Source of the DNA: Streptomyces noursei ATCC 11455
GTDB taxonomy: Bacteria > Actinomycetota > Actinomycetes > Streptomycetales > Streptomycetaceae
DNA: 64,000 bases
Direction of reading: 5' to 3'
Assembly: GCF_001704275.1 (NCBI RefSeq)
Contig: NZ_CP011533.1
Location: 4,588,001 to 4,652,000, forward strand
Both the position numbers and the translations under genes were made by a program. Under the pieces are notes generated by a model. It saw nothing but the letters and a program-made list of their open reading frames with translations, searched no databases and was not told the DNA's origin. This document shows positions 1-8,755 of the stretch, piece after piece. Each line of letters opens with the position of its first letter. Positions within the stretch are counted from its first letter, which is position 1.

Positions 1-391
1 CGGTCGGATCGCGCAGGATCTCCACGTAGTCGAGCGGGTCGTTGTGCCGGCGCCCGTCCGCCCACAGCGGCTGGAGCGACGCTGCCAGGGTGTCGGAGGC
101 GCGTTCCAGCCGCTCCAGGGACTCGCGTTGCAGCGCCACCAGGCGGGCGACGGCCAGTTCGGGGGCGACGGCCGAGTAGGTGGCCACCCGCCCGGGGCGC
201 GCGTTGGCGAGCCGGCGCCGGACGAGCGCGTCCAGCACGTCGTACACGCGCTGGCGTGGCACGTCCGCCTCGCGGGCGACCTCGGCGGCGGTGTACGACT
301 CCCGTCTGATCAGGGCGAGGTAGACCCGCGCCTCGTAGCGGGCCAGTCCCAGCGCGACGAGATTGCCGACCGCGTCTTCTTCCAACTCCAT
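1..391 (-). CDS. TrmB-family transcriptional regulator (3' end outside window)
   Basis: Translating the minus strand from the ATG at 391 gives a protein beginning MELEEDAVGNLVALGLARYE, followed by a winged-helix region containing YTAAEVAREADVPRQRVYD at about residues 32-50. That arrangement (GL..YEARVYLAL, then a helix-turn-helix with the RVYDVLDAL signature) is typical of the TrmB family of sugar or central-metabolism regulators. About 130 residues are present and the frame is still open at base 1, so the effector-binding C-terminal half lies outside. The gene diverges from the S53 peptidase at 878, with about 490 bases between the two starts. What it regulates cannot be read from the sequence. 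Confidence 0.8.
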   Translation of the reverse strand, partial: MELEEDAVGNLVALGLARYEARVYLALIRRESYTAAEVAREADVPRQRVYDVLDALVRRRLANARPGRVATYSAVAPELAVARLVALQRESLERLERASDTLAASLQPLWADGRRHNDPLDYVEILRDPT

Positions 392-877
392 GAGGCAAGA
401 AGGTATCGGGCCCGGGCGACGAACGCGCCGGTGTCCGGAAGGCCACCACAAGCGGACCGGAAGCGGACCAGAAGAAGGCTTTGCCCTAACCCGGTGTCCC
501 TTTGACGTTCTGTTCACTACTTTCCTTGTGAGCCACCACTGACCGGGGTGGCACCAACCGAGTGCACGTGCGCAACGCACCACCGGAGTCGTACGGAGCC
601 CACGGGGGGCCGGGCGTCCTGCCCATGTCGCGCGTACTCCCCCACGGAGGCACGCGCGCCCCGCGCTGAGCGACCTGTCATGTTCGCGACATGCAGGGAG
701 CGAGGCGCACCCGGCGCCGCCGCCCGGACCACGCGACCGAACGGCTCCACCTCCCGGCACCGCCCCGCAGGACCGCACCTCCCGGCACCACCGCACCACC
801 CCCACAACCCCCCACCCGGCGCCGGCGGAACGCCGGCCACCGGCCCCCTCCCCCTCTCCCCCACGGAGGTACCTCCC
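392..877. other. Divergent intergenic region, TrmB gene / S53 peptidase gene
   Basis: This 486-base gap separates two divergent genes. A TTGACG hexamer at 502-507 could be a -35 element, but I see no convincing -10 partner at the usual distance. A short inverted repeat, CATGT-tcgcg-ACATG, lies around 679-693. Long open frames on both strands here have the look of GC-rich mirror frames and lack ribosome binding sites. Confidence 0.4.
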
Positions 878-2179
878 TTGCCTTCCCTGCGAAAGAACAC
901 CGCGGACAGTGGACGGGCGGACCGCACCGGAGGGCTGGCGCGCCGCGGCGTCCCGGCCCTGCTCTCGGCGGCCACCCTCGTCATCGGCGGTCTGATCGCC
1001 GCCGTCCCGGCGGGCGCCGCCCCGGCCCCGGCCGCCCCGCACGCCGCCCCCGCCGCGTCCGGCTCCACCGCCGTCCCCACCCACCGCCTGTGCGCGGAGC
1101 CGGCCAAGCCCGGCTACATGGCCTGCAACGCGGTGGCCCGTACGGACGTCAAGCAGAGCCTGGCCCTGGGCCGCCACATCACGCCGTCCGGCTTCGGCCC
1201 CGCCGACCTGCAGGGCGCCTACAAGCTGCCGAAGACCGGCGGCTCCGGCCAGACCGTCGCCATCATCGACGCCAACGACGACCCCAACGCCGAGAAGGAC
1301 CTGGCCACTTACCGCAAGCAGTACGGCCTGCCGGACTGCACCACCGCCAACGGCTGCTTCAAGAAGGTGGACCAGAACGGCGGCACCAAGTACCCGGCGC
1401 CGGACTCGGGTTGGGCCGGTGAGATATCCCTCGACGTCGACATGGTCAGCGCCGCCTGCCCGCAGTGCCACATCCTGCTGGTCGAGGCGAACAGCGCCAG
1501 CATGGACGACCTGGGCGCGGCCGTGAACCGCGCGGTCACCATGGGCGCCAAGTTCGTCTCCAACAGCTACGGCGGCGGCGAGGACTCCACCGACGCCACC
1601 TCGGACGAGAAGTACTTCAAGCACCCGGGCGTCGCGATCACCGTCAGCTCCGGTGACAGCGGCTACGGCGTCGAGTACCCGGCGGCCTCGCAGTACGTCA
1701 CCGCGGTCGGCGGCACCTCGCTCAAGAAGGACAGCAGCGCGCGCGGCTGGAGCGAGTCGGTCTGGGGCACCAAGGCGGGCGGCGAGGGCGCCGGTTCCGG
1801 CTGCTCCCAGTACGACGCCAAGCCGTCCTGGCAGAAGGACACCGGCTGCGCCAAGCGCACCGTGGCGGACGTCGCCTCGGTCGCCGACCCGGCCACCGGC
1901 CTCGCGGTCTACGACAGCTACCAGGCCAGCGGCTGGAACGTCTACGGCGGCACCAGCGCCTCGGCCCCGTTCATCGCCGGCGTCTACGCCCTCGCGGGCG
2001 CCCCGGGCGCGAGCGACACCCCCGCCTCCTACCCGTACACCCACACCTCCGCGCTGAACGACGTCACCAGCGGTGCCAACGGCTCCTGCTCCCCGTCGTA
2101 CCTCTGCACGGCGGGCAACGGCTACGACGGCCCGACCGGCCTCGGCACCCCGAACGGCACCGCGGCCTTCACCAAGTGA
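878..2179 (+). CDS. Secreted S53 (sedolisin-type) serine-carboxyl peptidase
   Basis: The chosen start is the TTG at 878, which has a good GGAGGT ribosome binding site at 866-871; the frame is open further upstream but without a site. The 433-residue product starts with a basic region and a hydrophobic segment ending near residue 48 at an AAVPAGAA-type cleavage region, so it is secreted. The Ser-Glu-Asp catalytic set of the family is visible: Glu182 and Asp186 in GEISLDVDM, Ser360 in GGTSASAPF, and the oxyanion-hole Asp260 in SSGDSGYG. No long N-terminal activation domain of the pro-kumamolisin type is evident; the catalytic domain begins soon after the signal peptide. It probably hydrolyses extracellular protein. 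A second S53 gene lies at 49889. Confidence 0.9.
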   Translation: MPSLRKNTADSGRADRTGGLARRGVPALLSAATLVIGGLIAAVPAGAAPAPAAPHAAPAASGSTAVPTHRLCAEPAKPGYMACNAVARTDVKQSLALGRHITPSGFGPADLQGAYKLPKTGGSGQTVAIIDANDDPNAEKDLATYRKQYGLPDCTTANGCFKKVDQNGGTKYPAPDSGWAGEISLDVDMVSAACPQCHILLVEANSASMDDLGAAVNRAVTMGAKFVSNSYGGGEDSTDATSDEKYFKHPGVAITVSSGDSGYGVEYPAASQYVTAVGGTSLKKDSSARGWSESVWGTKAGGEGAGSGCSQYDAKPSWQKDTGCAKRTVADVASVADPATGLAVYDSYQASGWNVYGGTSASAPFIAGVYALAGAPGASDTPASYPYTHTSALNDVTSGANGSCSPSYLCTAGNGYDGPTGLGTPNGTAAFTK

Positions 2180-2251
2180 CCACCGCCGCGTAGGCCCCAC
2201 CGACCGTCGCAGTCCGGCGCCCGCCCGACGAACCGGACTGCGACCCTCAAC

Positions 2252-2291
2252 CCGTGGACCCGGACCGTTTCCCAACGGTCCGGGTCCACGG
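2252..2291. terminator. Strong hairpin between convergent genes
   Basis: A perfect 18-bp inverted repeat (2252-2269 and 2274-2291) with a 4-base loop (TCCC) lies between the end of the S53 gene and the end of the TetR gene. There is no T-run, as usual for GC-rich actinobacterial terminators. Placement between two convergent genes suggests it works in both directions. Confidence 0.8.
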
Positions 2292-2309
2292 CGTTGCCGG
2301 CGGCGCCGC

Positions 2310-3098
2310 TCAGTCCGCCGCTTCCCGCGCCAGCCGCGCCCGCATCGCGTCGATGCCCGCGATCTGCAGGTCGAGCGCGAAGTCGAAGTCGCGGTTGAGC
2401 ATGTCGAGGGCGCTGGCGTCGCTCTTGGCGTAGCCGGCGCGGGTGGAGAGTTCCATCGTCTCGGCGAAGTCGGGGCGGTCCGAGATCGCGGCGATGACCT
2501 GGGTGAAGTAGTCGTCGATGCTGATGCCGGCGGCGCGGCAGCGGGCCTCGTGGAGGCTGCGGATGGTGGAGAAGCCGTAGACGAAGTTGAAGACGGAGGC
2601 CAGGGCGCCGGAGGTGTGGTCCGGGTCCAGGCCGCTGCGGGCCATCACACGCAGGGTGGCGTTGGAGAAGGCCGTGGCGTGCGGGCCGATGTTGACGACC
2701 TCGCCCAGCAGGCGGGGCGCCCAGGGGTGCCGCAGCAGGCCGTCGCGGTAGGTGGTGGCCAGGCCGCGCAGCTGGTCGCGCCAGTCGGCGTCGGGGTCGG
2801 ACTCGTCGGGCAGCGCCATCTCGCCGGCCACCGCGTCCACGGCGAGTTCGAGGAGGTCGCCCTTGGTGTCGACGTACCAGTAGAGGGACATCGCGGTGAC
2901 GCCGAGATCGGCGGCGAGGCGGCGCATGGAGAACTTGGCCAGGCCCTCGGTGTCGAGCAGCCGGACGGTGCTGGCGACGATCTTGTCGAGACCGAGGCCG
3001 GCCGGCTGTTCCGCCTTCCTCCGCAGCGGAGGGCGATCGGTCAGCCAGACGCTGTGCGGTAGTTGCGGCTCGGCGCGCCCGTTCGTCGTTGGTGCCAT
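2310..3098 (-). CDS. TetR-family regulator with TetR-type C-terminal domain
   Basis: A 262-residue protein with an N-terminal helix-turn-helix (residues about 40-85; LADLGVTAMSLYWYVDTKGD is the recognition region) and a C-terminal ligand domain of the tetracycline-repressor type. The start at 3098 has an AAGGAAGG site six bases upstream. It follows the drug-exporter gene at 4791-3226 on the same strand with a 127-base gap, the usual pairing of a local repressor with its efflux target. An inverted repeat upstream of the exporter (4801-4834) is the likely operator. Ligand unknown. Confidence 0.88.
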   Translation of the reverse strand: MAPTTNGRAEPQLPHSVWLTDRPPLRRKAEQPAGLGLDKIVASTVRLLDTEGLAKFSMRRLAADLGVTAMSLYWYVDTKGDLLELAVDAVAGEMALPDESDPDADWRDQLRGLATTYRDGLLRHPWAPRLLGEVVNIGPHATAFSNATLRVMARSGLDPDHTSGALASVFNFVYGFSTIRSLHEARCRAAGISIDDYFTQVIAAISDRPDFAETMELSTRAGYAKSDASALDMLNRDFDFALDLQIAGIDAMRARLAREAAD

Positions 3099-3225
3099 GG
3101 CGCCCTTCCTTGGGTCTTGCGGGAGTGCGGTTCCGCGGGACCGCCGGTCCGATCCGCCGGGACGGCGGTCGGTCCGGAGGCCGGTCCGGACGGGACGGGC
3201 GATGGCGTCCCGTCCGGAACCGATG

Positions 3226-4791
3226 CTATTCCGCCGCGCCGGTGGCCGGATCGTGACCGGTGGGCGCCGCCGCGGTGCCGTCGGCCGCGCTCCCGGTGCG
3301 TTCCGCCCGGCGCAGCAGGACCGCGGCGAGCAGCCCGCCGAGGAAGACCGCCGTCGCGCCGACCAGCTGGCTGGTGCCGATGCCGGACGCGAAGGCGTCG
3401 TGGACGGCGGCGCGCTCCGCCGCGGTGTGCGTACGGGCGAGGGCCGCGGAGAGCGAGCCGGCGCCCGCGGCGGCCAGCGGAAGCAGCGCGGCGAAGCGGG
3501 AGTTGAGGACCGCGCCGAGCACCGCGACGCCCAGGCCCTGGCCGAACTCCATCAGGGTGCCGTTGACGCCGGCGCCGACGCCGGCCTTGGCGGGCGGGAT
3601 CGCGGACATGATGGCGTTGGCCATCGTGGGCATCGCGATCGCCACGCCGACGCCCATCACGATCAGGCCGAACAGCATGCCGCCGTAGCTTTCGCCGCCG
3701 AGCAGCGATATCGCCGTCAGGCCGCCCGCCAGCAGGGTCATCCCGGAGACGATCATGCCGGGAGTGCCGAAGCGCGGCAGCAGCCGGGCACTGAGGCCGG
3801 TGAAGTTGATCAGCACGACGGTGAGCGCGAGCGGCGCCATCCGCAGACCGGCGTCCAACGGGCCGTAGCCGAGCACCAGTTGGATGTGCTGGGTGAGCAG
3901 GAACATCGAGCCGCCCATCCCGAAGGCCACGAGGATGCCGCCGGAGACCGCGCCGATGAACCGGCGGTTGCGGAAGAAGTGCATGTCCAGCATGGGGTGC
4001 GGGATGCGCAGCTCCCAGAAGGCGAAGAGCGCCAGGCCGGCGATGCCGACGACGGCCGAGATCAGCACCTGACCCGACAGCCAGCCGGTCACCGGGCCGG
4101 AGATGATCGCGAAGACCACTCCGACCATGCCGACCATCGACAGCAGGGCGCCGAGCACGTCCGGTCGCTCGCCGCCGCGGCTCTTGGACTCGGGCACGAG
4201 GGCGAGGACGGCCACCAGCGCTATCACCGCGACCGGGATGTTGACCAGGAACAGCGAACCCCACCAGAAGTGGTCGAGCAGCGTGCCGCCGATCAGCGGC
4301 CCGGCGGCGAAGCCCAGGGAGTTCACCGAGCTCCAGATGCCGATGGCCTTGGGGCGCTCCGCGTCGTCGAAGATCTGCATCACGACGGCGAGGGTGGTGG
4401 TCATCAGCAGCGCGCCGCCGATGCCCATGCCGGCGCGGGCGCCGATCAGTTGGCCGGGCGAATGGGCGAGGGCGGCCACGAGCGAGGCGATGCCGAACAG
4501 CGCCAGGCCGATGGCCAGCATCTTCTTGCGGCCGTAGCGGTCGGCGGAGTTGCCCGCGATCAGCAGCAGGCCGGACTGGACCAGCGAATAGGCGTTGATC
4601 ATCCACTGGACGTCGGCGGTGGTCGCGCCCAGTTCCTCGGTGAGGGACGGGACGGCGACGTTGAGCACGGTGTTGTCGAGGACGACGGTGAGCTGGGCGA
4701 TGCAGATGACGGCCAGGATCAGCCAGCGGGTGGCGTGCCGACCCGGCGGCTGGAGGGTGGTGGTGGCGGCGTCGGGGGCCACGGCGGACAT
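3226..4791 (-). CDS. MFS drug exporter, DHA2 family (14 transmembrane segments)
   Basis: The 521-residue protein is of the EmrB/QacA length and pattern. It shows the family motifs: LDNTVLNVAVPSL in the first helix, a cytoplasmic loop DRYGRKKML between helices 2 and 3, and the motif-C-like stretch AAGPLIGGTL in helix 5. It should use the proton gradient to export small hydrophobic compounds across the cytoplasmic membrane. The start at 4791 has a GGGAGC ribosome binding site six bases upstream. The TetR gene at 2310-3098 is downstream on the same strand and probably represses it. Confidence 0.92.
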   Translation of the reverse strand: MSAVAPDAATTTLQPPGRHATRWLILAVICIAQLTVVLDNTVLNVAVPSLTEELGATTADVQWMINAYSLVQSGLLLIAGNSADRYGRKKMLAIGLALFGIASLVAALAHSPGQLIGARAGMGIGGALLMTTTLAVVMQIFDDAERPKAIGIWSSVNSLGFAAGPLIGGTLLDHFWWGSLFLVNIPVAVIALVAVLALVPESKSRGGERPDVLGALLSMVGMVGVVFAIISGPVTGWLSGQVLISAVVGIAGLALFAFWELRIPHPMLDMHFFRNRRFIGAVSGGILVAFGMGGSMFLLTQHIQLVLGYGPLDAGLRMAPLALTVVLINFTGLSARLLPRFGTPGMIVSGMTLLAGGLTAISLLGGESYGGMLFGLIVMGVGVAIAMPTMANAIMSAIPPAKAGVGAGVNGTLMEFGQGLGVAVLGAVLNSRFAALLPLAAAGAGSLSAALARTHTAAERAAVHDAFASGIGTSQLVGATAVFLGGLLAAVLLRRAERTGSAADGTAAAPTGHDPATGAAE

Positions 4792-4800
4792 ACGAGCTCC

Positions 4801-4854
4801 CTGTACGGTGCGAGCGGAGGCTTACACCGTACAGGGGTTCTTATACGCCGTACA
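4801..4854. promoter_or_regulatory. Candidate TetR operator upstream of the exporter gene
   Basis: CTGTACGGTG at 4801-4810 and CACCGTACAG at 4825-4834 form a perfect 10-bp inverted repeat with a 14-base spacer. A related third half-site, TATACGCCGTACA, ends at 4854. The array lies directly upstream of the exporter start codon at 4791. The sequence is seen; that the TetR protein at 2310 binds here is inference. Confidence 0.6.
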
Positions 4855-4886
4855 TTTCCTTTTTCGGGGCTATGGCCCGCGTCGGG

Positions 4887-7286
4887 TCAGGACGCCTTCC
4901 GCCGGGTCAGGTCGTAGAAGGTGGCATCGCCGACGGTGACCTTCGTGAAGGTCTTCTCGATCCAGGCGCTGATCTGGGACGAGGTGCCCCGCTCCCCCGG
5001 ACCGCCGCCGAAACCGCCGGCCTGTTTGCCGCCGGCCTGCTGACCACCGGTCTGCTTGCCGCCGGCGCCGCCCCGGGTGGTGCGGCCGGCGGGGAAGCCG
5101 TCCCGCCCGCCGGCGATGAAGTAGTGGATCTTCCCCTCCGCCACATAGCGCTGGAACTGGGCGAGGGTCGGCGACGGGTCGCTCCCGTTGAAGCCGCCGA
5201 TCGCCATCACCGGCTTCTGGGTGGCCAGTTGGTAGCTCGCGGCGTTCTGCGAACCGATCGCCGCGGCGGCCCAGGTGTAGTGGTCGGCGTTCCGCTCCAC
5301 CAGGCGCTTGGCCCGGTCGCTCACCGTGGCGCCCTCCAGCAGGCCGCCCATACCGCCGGCGCCGCGCATCCGGCCGGCGCGCTCGGCGCCGGCACCACCT
5401 GGCTGGCCGGGCCAGCCGCCCGTCCGCCCGGCGCCGGGGAAGCCCTGCCCCCCGGGGAAGCCCCCGCCCGGGAAGCCCCGGCCCGCGGAGCCCCGCCCGC
5501 CGGTGGTACCGCCCGGCACGGCGCCCTTGCCGCCGCCCCGCCCGAACATCCGCCCCGGGCCGCCGCCGAAGCCCCGGCCGCCCTGGACCGCCGGGCCGGC
5601 GGTGATGATCGAGCCGCCCTTGGGGGTGTTGATGGTGTCCAGGGTGTACGCGAGGGGCCCGGCCAGCGCCGTCGCCACCCCGAGCCCGGCCGCGACGCCG
5701 GCCACGACCCCGGCGCGCCGCCGCACCCGCGCGTCCGCCCCCGCCGACAGCAGAAGTCCCAGCGCCGCCAGCAGTCCGAGCACCAGCACCGTCCAGCGCA
5801 GCCACGGCAGCCACTGCGGCGACCGGTCCAGCAGGACGTACGACCAGACCGCCGTCACCGCGGCGACCCCGGCCAGCACGCCCCGCGCCAACCACCCGCC
5901 GCGCCGCCACACCAGCACCGAACCCATGCCGACCAGCGCCGCGATGTACGGGGACAGCGCGATGTTGTAGTACTGGTGGAAGATCCCGGACATGAAGCTG
6001 AAGATCGTGAAGGTCATCAGCAGCGCGCCGCCCCAGACCAGGAACTCCGCCCGCTGGGCCGCCTGTTCGGCGGCGACCGCGCGCCGCGCCCGCCACAACA
6101 CGCACACCGCCACCACCAGCAGGATCAGTGCGGCGGGCAGCAGCCAGGAGATCTGGCCGCCCATGTCGGAGGAGAACAGCCGGGTGATGCCGGTCTGGCC
6201 CCAGCCACCGCCCCGGCCGCCGGCCCCGCCGTGGCCACCGCCGACACTGCCCCGCTCGTTGCCGTCGATCCGCCCCAGGCCGTTGTAGCCGAAGGTCAGC
6301 TCCAGGAAGCTGTTGGTCTGCGAACCGCCCACATAGGGGCGCGCCGACGCCGGCAGCAGTTCGACGATCGCCACCCACCAACCGCCGCTGACCACGAGCG
6401 CCGCCCCGGCCAGCAGCAGCTGCCCCAGCCGCTTGCGCACCGCGACCGGCGCACAGCACGCGTAGACCACCGCCAGCGCCGGCAGGATCAGCCACGCCTG
6501 GAGGGTCTTGGTGAGGAAGCCCAGCCCGAAGCAGACGCCGGCCAGCACCAGCCACTTCGTCCGGCCCGCCTCCAGCGCGCGCAGCACACAGGCGACCGCG
6601 CAGACCATCAGCAGGCACAGCATCGCGTCGGGGTTGTTGAAGCGGAACATCAGCACGGCGACCGGCGTGATCGCCAGCGCCCCGGCCGACAACAAGCCCG
6701 CCGCCGCCCCGAACCGGCGCCGCACGGTTGCGTACAGCACGCCGACCGTGGTGACGCCCATCAGCGCCTCGGGCACCAGGATCGCCCACGAGCTCAGCCC
6801 GAAGAGCCGTACGGAGAGCTCCATCGGCCAGAGCGAGGCCGGCGGCTTGTCCACGGTGATGGCGTTGGCCGCGTCCGAGGAGCCGAAGAAGAACGCCTTC
6901 CAACTGACGCTGCCGGCCTGGACGGCGGCCGAGTAGAACTGGTTGGCGTACTTGGACGCCGACAGGTCCCACACGTAGAGCGCCGCCGTGACCGCCAGCA
7001 GCGCCAGCAGCGCCGGCCGGGCCCAGCGCGGGTCCGCCGGGCGCCCCCGCACGATCCGCCGGACGAGACCGGACCGCGCCGGGGACTCTCCGGGCGCGGT
7101 CTGCGGGCCGGTCGACGTGTCGGCCTGCGGACCGCCGTCCGGCGCGTGGTGCGCTGCCGTCTCCGGGGCCATCGACTGCTCCTGATCTGTGGGGGCCCCG
7201 GGGGTGTCGCCCTGTTGCGCAGAGCCTGGGCGGGACGGGCGGGACGGGCGGGACGGAGGGGGCGGAGGGGAGGGACGGGGGCTCAT
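4887..7286 (-). CDS. GT39-like membrane glycosyltransferase (ArnT/PMT type)
   Basis: The 799-residue protein has a proline-rich cytoplasmic N-terminus of about 100 residues, then a polytopic membrane region with the ArnT/PMT-like features DPRWARPALLALLAVTAALY, WKAFFFGSSDAANAITVDKP (acidic/loop region with the DKPP motif) and FRFNNPDAMLCLLM. Such enzymes transfer a sugar from a polyprenyl-phosphate carrier to an acceptor outside the membrane. The extracytoplasmic C-terminal half contains two very Gly-rich stretches (around 5000-5110 and 5330-5620). The ATG at 7286 overlaps the stop of the GT2 gene (ATGA) and has AGGAG upstream; the in-frame ATG at 7172 also has AGGAG and is a possible alternative. 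Last gene of a four-gene operon. Confidence 0.87.
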   Translation of the reverse strand: MSPRPSPPPPPSRPSRPSRPGSAQQGDTPGAPTDQEQSMAPETAAHHAPDGGPQADTSTGPQTAPGESPARSGLVRRIVRGRPADPRWARPALLALLAVTAALYVWDLSASKYANQFYSAAVQAGSVSWKAFFFGSSDAANAITVDKPPASLWPMELSVRLFGLSSWAILVPEALMGVTTVGVLYATVRRRFGAAAGLLSAGALAITPVAVLMFRFNNPDAMLCLLMVCAVACVLRALEAGRTKWLVLAGVCFGLGFLTKTLQAWLILPALAVVYACCAPVAVRKRLGQLLLAGAALVVSGGWWVAIVELLPASARPYVGGSQTNSFLELTFGYNGLGRIDGNERGSVGGGHGGAGGRGGGWGQTGITRLFSSDMGGQISWLLPAALILLVVAVCVLWRARRAVAAEQAAQRAEFLVWGGALLMTFTIFSFMSGIFHQYYNIALSPYIAALVGMGSVLVWRRGGWLARGVLAGVAAVTAVWSYVLLDRSPQWLPWLRWTVLVLGLLAALGLLLSAGADARVRRRAGVVAGVAAGLGVATALAGPLAYTLDTINTPKGGSIITAGPAVQGGRGFGGGPGRMFGRGGGKGAVPGGTTGGRGSAGRGFPGGGFPGGQGFPGAGRTGGWPGQPGGAGAERAGRMRGAGGMGGLLEGATVSDRAKRLVERNADHYTWAAAAIGSQNAASYQLATQKPVMAIGGFNGSDPSPTLAQFQRYVAEGKIHYFIAGGRDGFPAGRTTRGGAGGKQTGGQQAGGKQAGGFGGGPGERGTSSQISAWIEKTFTKVTVGDATFYDLTRRKAS

Positions 7287-8647
7287 CGAGCGCTCCTGCT
7301 GAAGTCGTTCCGGTCGTGCGGGGCCTGCCGGGCCTGCGGGTCTTCCGCGCCGCGCGCCTCGGTCGCCTCGGTCGCCTCGGTGCCCTCCGCCGCCCGCCGC
7401 TCGCGCTCCGGGAACACCCAGGCGCGGAAGAGCAGGAAGCGCAGCACCGTGGCCGCGAGGTTGGCGGCCACCAGCACCGTCAGCTCGCTGGTGTGCGAGG
7501 GGCTGACGGTGGCGGCGTCGAGGGCCGCCAGCGAACCGCTGGTCAGCGCCAGTCCGATGGCGAAGACCACCAGGCCCTGCGCCTGATGGCGGACCGCCCG
7601 CTCCCGCCCCCGCACCCCGAAGGTCAGCCGCCGGTTCGCGGCCGTATTGGCGAGGGCCGACACCAACAGGGCCGCGGCGTTGGACACCTGGGGGCCGACG
7701 CCCAGCCGGCAGAGCGAGTAGAGGCCGAGGTAGAGCAGCGTGCTGAACGCCCCGACGGCGGCGAACCCGACGACCTGCCGGGCCAGCCCGCCCGGCACCC
7801 CGGAGAGCTGCCGGTCCCGGGGATCGTCGCCGAACGGGCGGGCGAGCCGGTCCAGCGGCAGCGCGCCGGTCGCCAGCGCCCGCCCCACCCGCCAGACGCC
7901 CTTGAGGTCGTCGGTCGCGGTCCGCACCAGGTGCACGGTGCTGTCGGGGTCGTCCACCCAGTCCACCGGCACCTCGTGGATGCGCAGCCCGGCGCGCTCG
8001 GCCAGCACCAGCATCTCGGTGTCGAAGAACCAGCCGGTGTCCTCGACCAGCGGCAGCAACCGGCTCGCGACATCGCCGCGGATCGCCTTGAAGCCGCACT
8101 GCGCGTCGGAGAAGCGCGCGGCGAGCGAGCCCCGCAGGATGAGGTTGTAACTGCGGGAGATGAACTCGCGCTTGGGCCCGCGGACCACCCGGGCGCTCCG
8201 GCTGAGCCGGGACCCGATCGCCAGGTCCGAATGCCCGGAGATCAGGGGCGCCACCAGCGGCAGCAGCGCATTGAGGTCGGTGGACAGATCGACGTCCATA
8301 TAGGCCAGCACCGGCGCCTCGGACAGCGACCACACCGTGCGCAGCGCCCGCCCGCGCCCCTTCTGCTCCAGCCGCACGGCGGTGACATGGTCCATCCCGT
8401 CGTCCAGCCGGGCGGCGATCCGGGGCGTGTCGTCGGTGCTCGCGTTGTCCGCGATGGTGATCCGGAACCCGTAGGGGAAGGTGCGGGTCAGGTGGTCGTG
8501 CAGCCGACGCACACAGGACTCCAGGTCCTTCTCCTCGTTGTAGACGGGGATCACGACATCGAGGACGATCTCGGTCTGGCCGAGGCGCAGATGCTCACGT
8601 GGTGGCAGGGAACCCAGCGGCGTCGGGGTCGGCGGAGGCGTCGTCAT
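7283..8647 (-). CDS. Bifunctional GT2 glycosyltransferase / GtrA-like membrane protein
   Basis: The N-terminal half is a GT-A fold family 2 transferase of the dolichyl-phosphate sugar synthase type: VVIPVYNEEKDLESCVRRL, a DNAST nucleotide-binding stretch and the YMDVDLSTDL acidic motif. The C-terminal half (from about residue 280) carries four hydrophobic segments of the GtrA family, thought to flip polyprenyl-phosphate sugars. The protein would make and translocate a polyprenyl-phosphate hexose, which is the donor expected for the GT39-like enzyme whose start overlaps its stop. I use the ATG at 8647; a GTG at 8677 is possible and neither has a clear ribosome binding site. Confidence 0.87.
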   Translation of the reverse strand: MTTPPPTPTPLGSLPPREHLRLGQTEIVLDVVIPVYNEEKDLESCVRRLHDHLTRTFPYGFRITIADNASTDDTPRIAARLDDGMDHVTAVRLEQKGRGRALRTVWSLSEAPVLAYMDVDLSTDLNALLPLVAPLISGHSDLAIGSRLSRSARVVRGPKREFISRSYNLILRGSLAARFSDAQCGFKAIRGDVASRLLPLVEDTGWFFDTEMLVLAERAGLRIHEVPVDWVDDPDSTVHLVRTATDDLKGVWRVGRALATGALPLDRLARPFGDDPRDRQLSGVPGGLARQVVGFAAVGAFSTLLYLGLYSLCRLGVGPQVSNAAALLVSALANTAANRRLTFGVRGRERAVRHQAQGLVVFAIGLALTSGSLAALDAATVSPSHTSELTVLVAANLAATVLRFLLFRAWVFPERERRAAEGTEATEATEARGAEDPQARQAPHDRNDFSRSAR

Positions 8648-8755
8648 GCCCACGACGGTCGCCAACCGGCCTGTCACGGCCGTGTGGTGAAGCTGTGGGC
8701 CACCTGTGAGTCGGTACGGGCGGACGGGTCCGGCCGCCCCCGTGCCCGCCCCCGG

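Noticed and set aside
4872..7586. Plus-strand frame of about 900 codons opposite the GT39-like gene
   Set aside because: Pro/Arg/His-rich mirror frame of a GC-rich gene; no ribosome binding site or recognisable domain.
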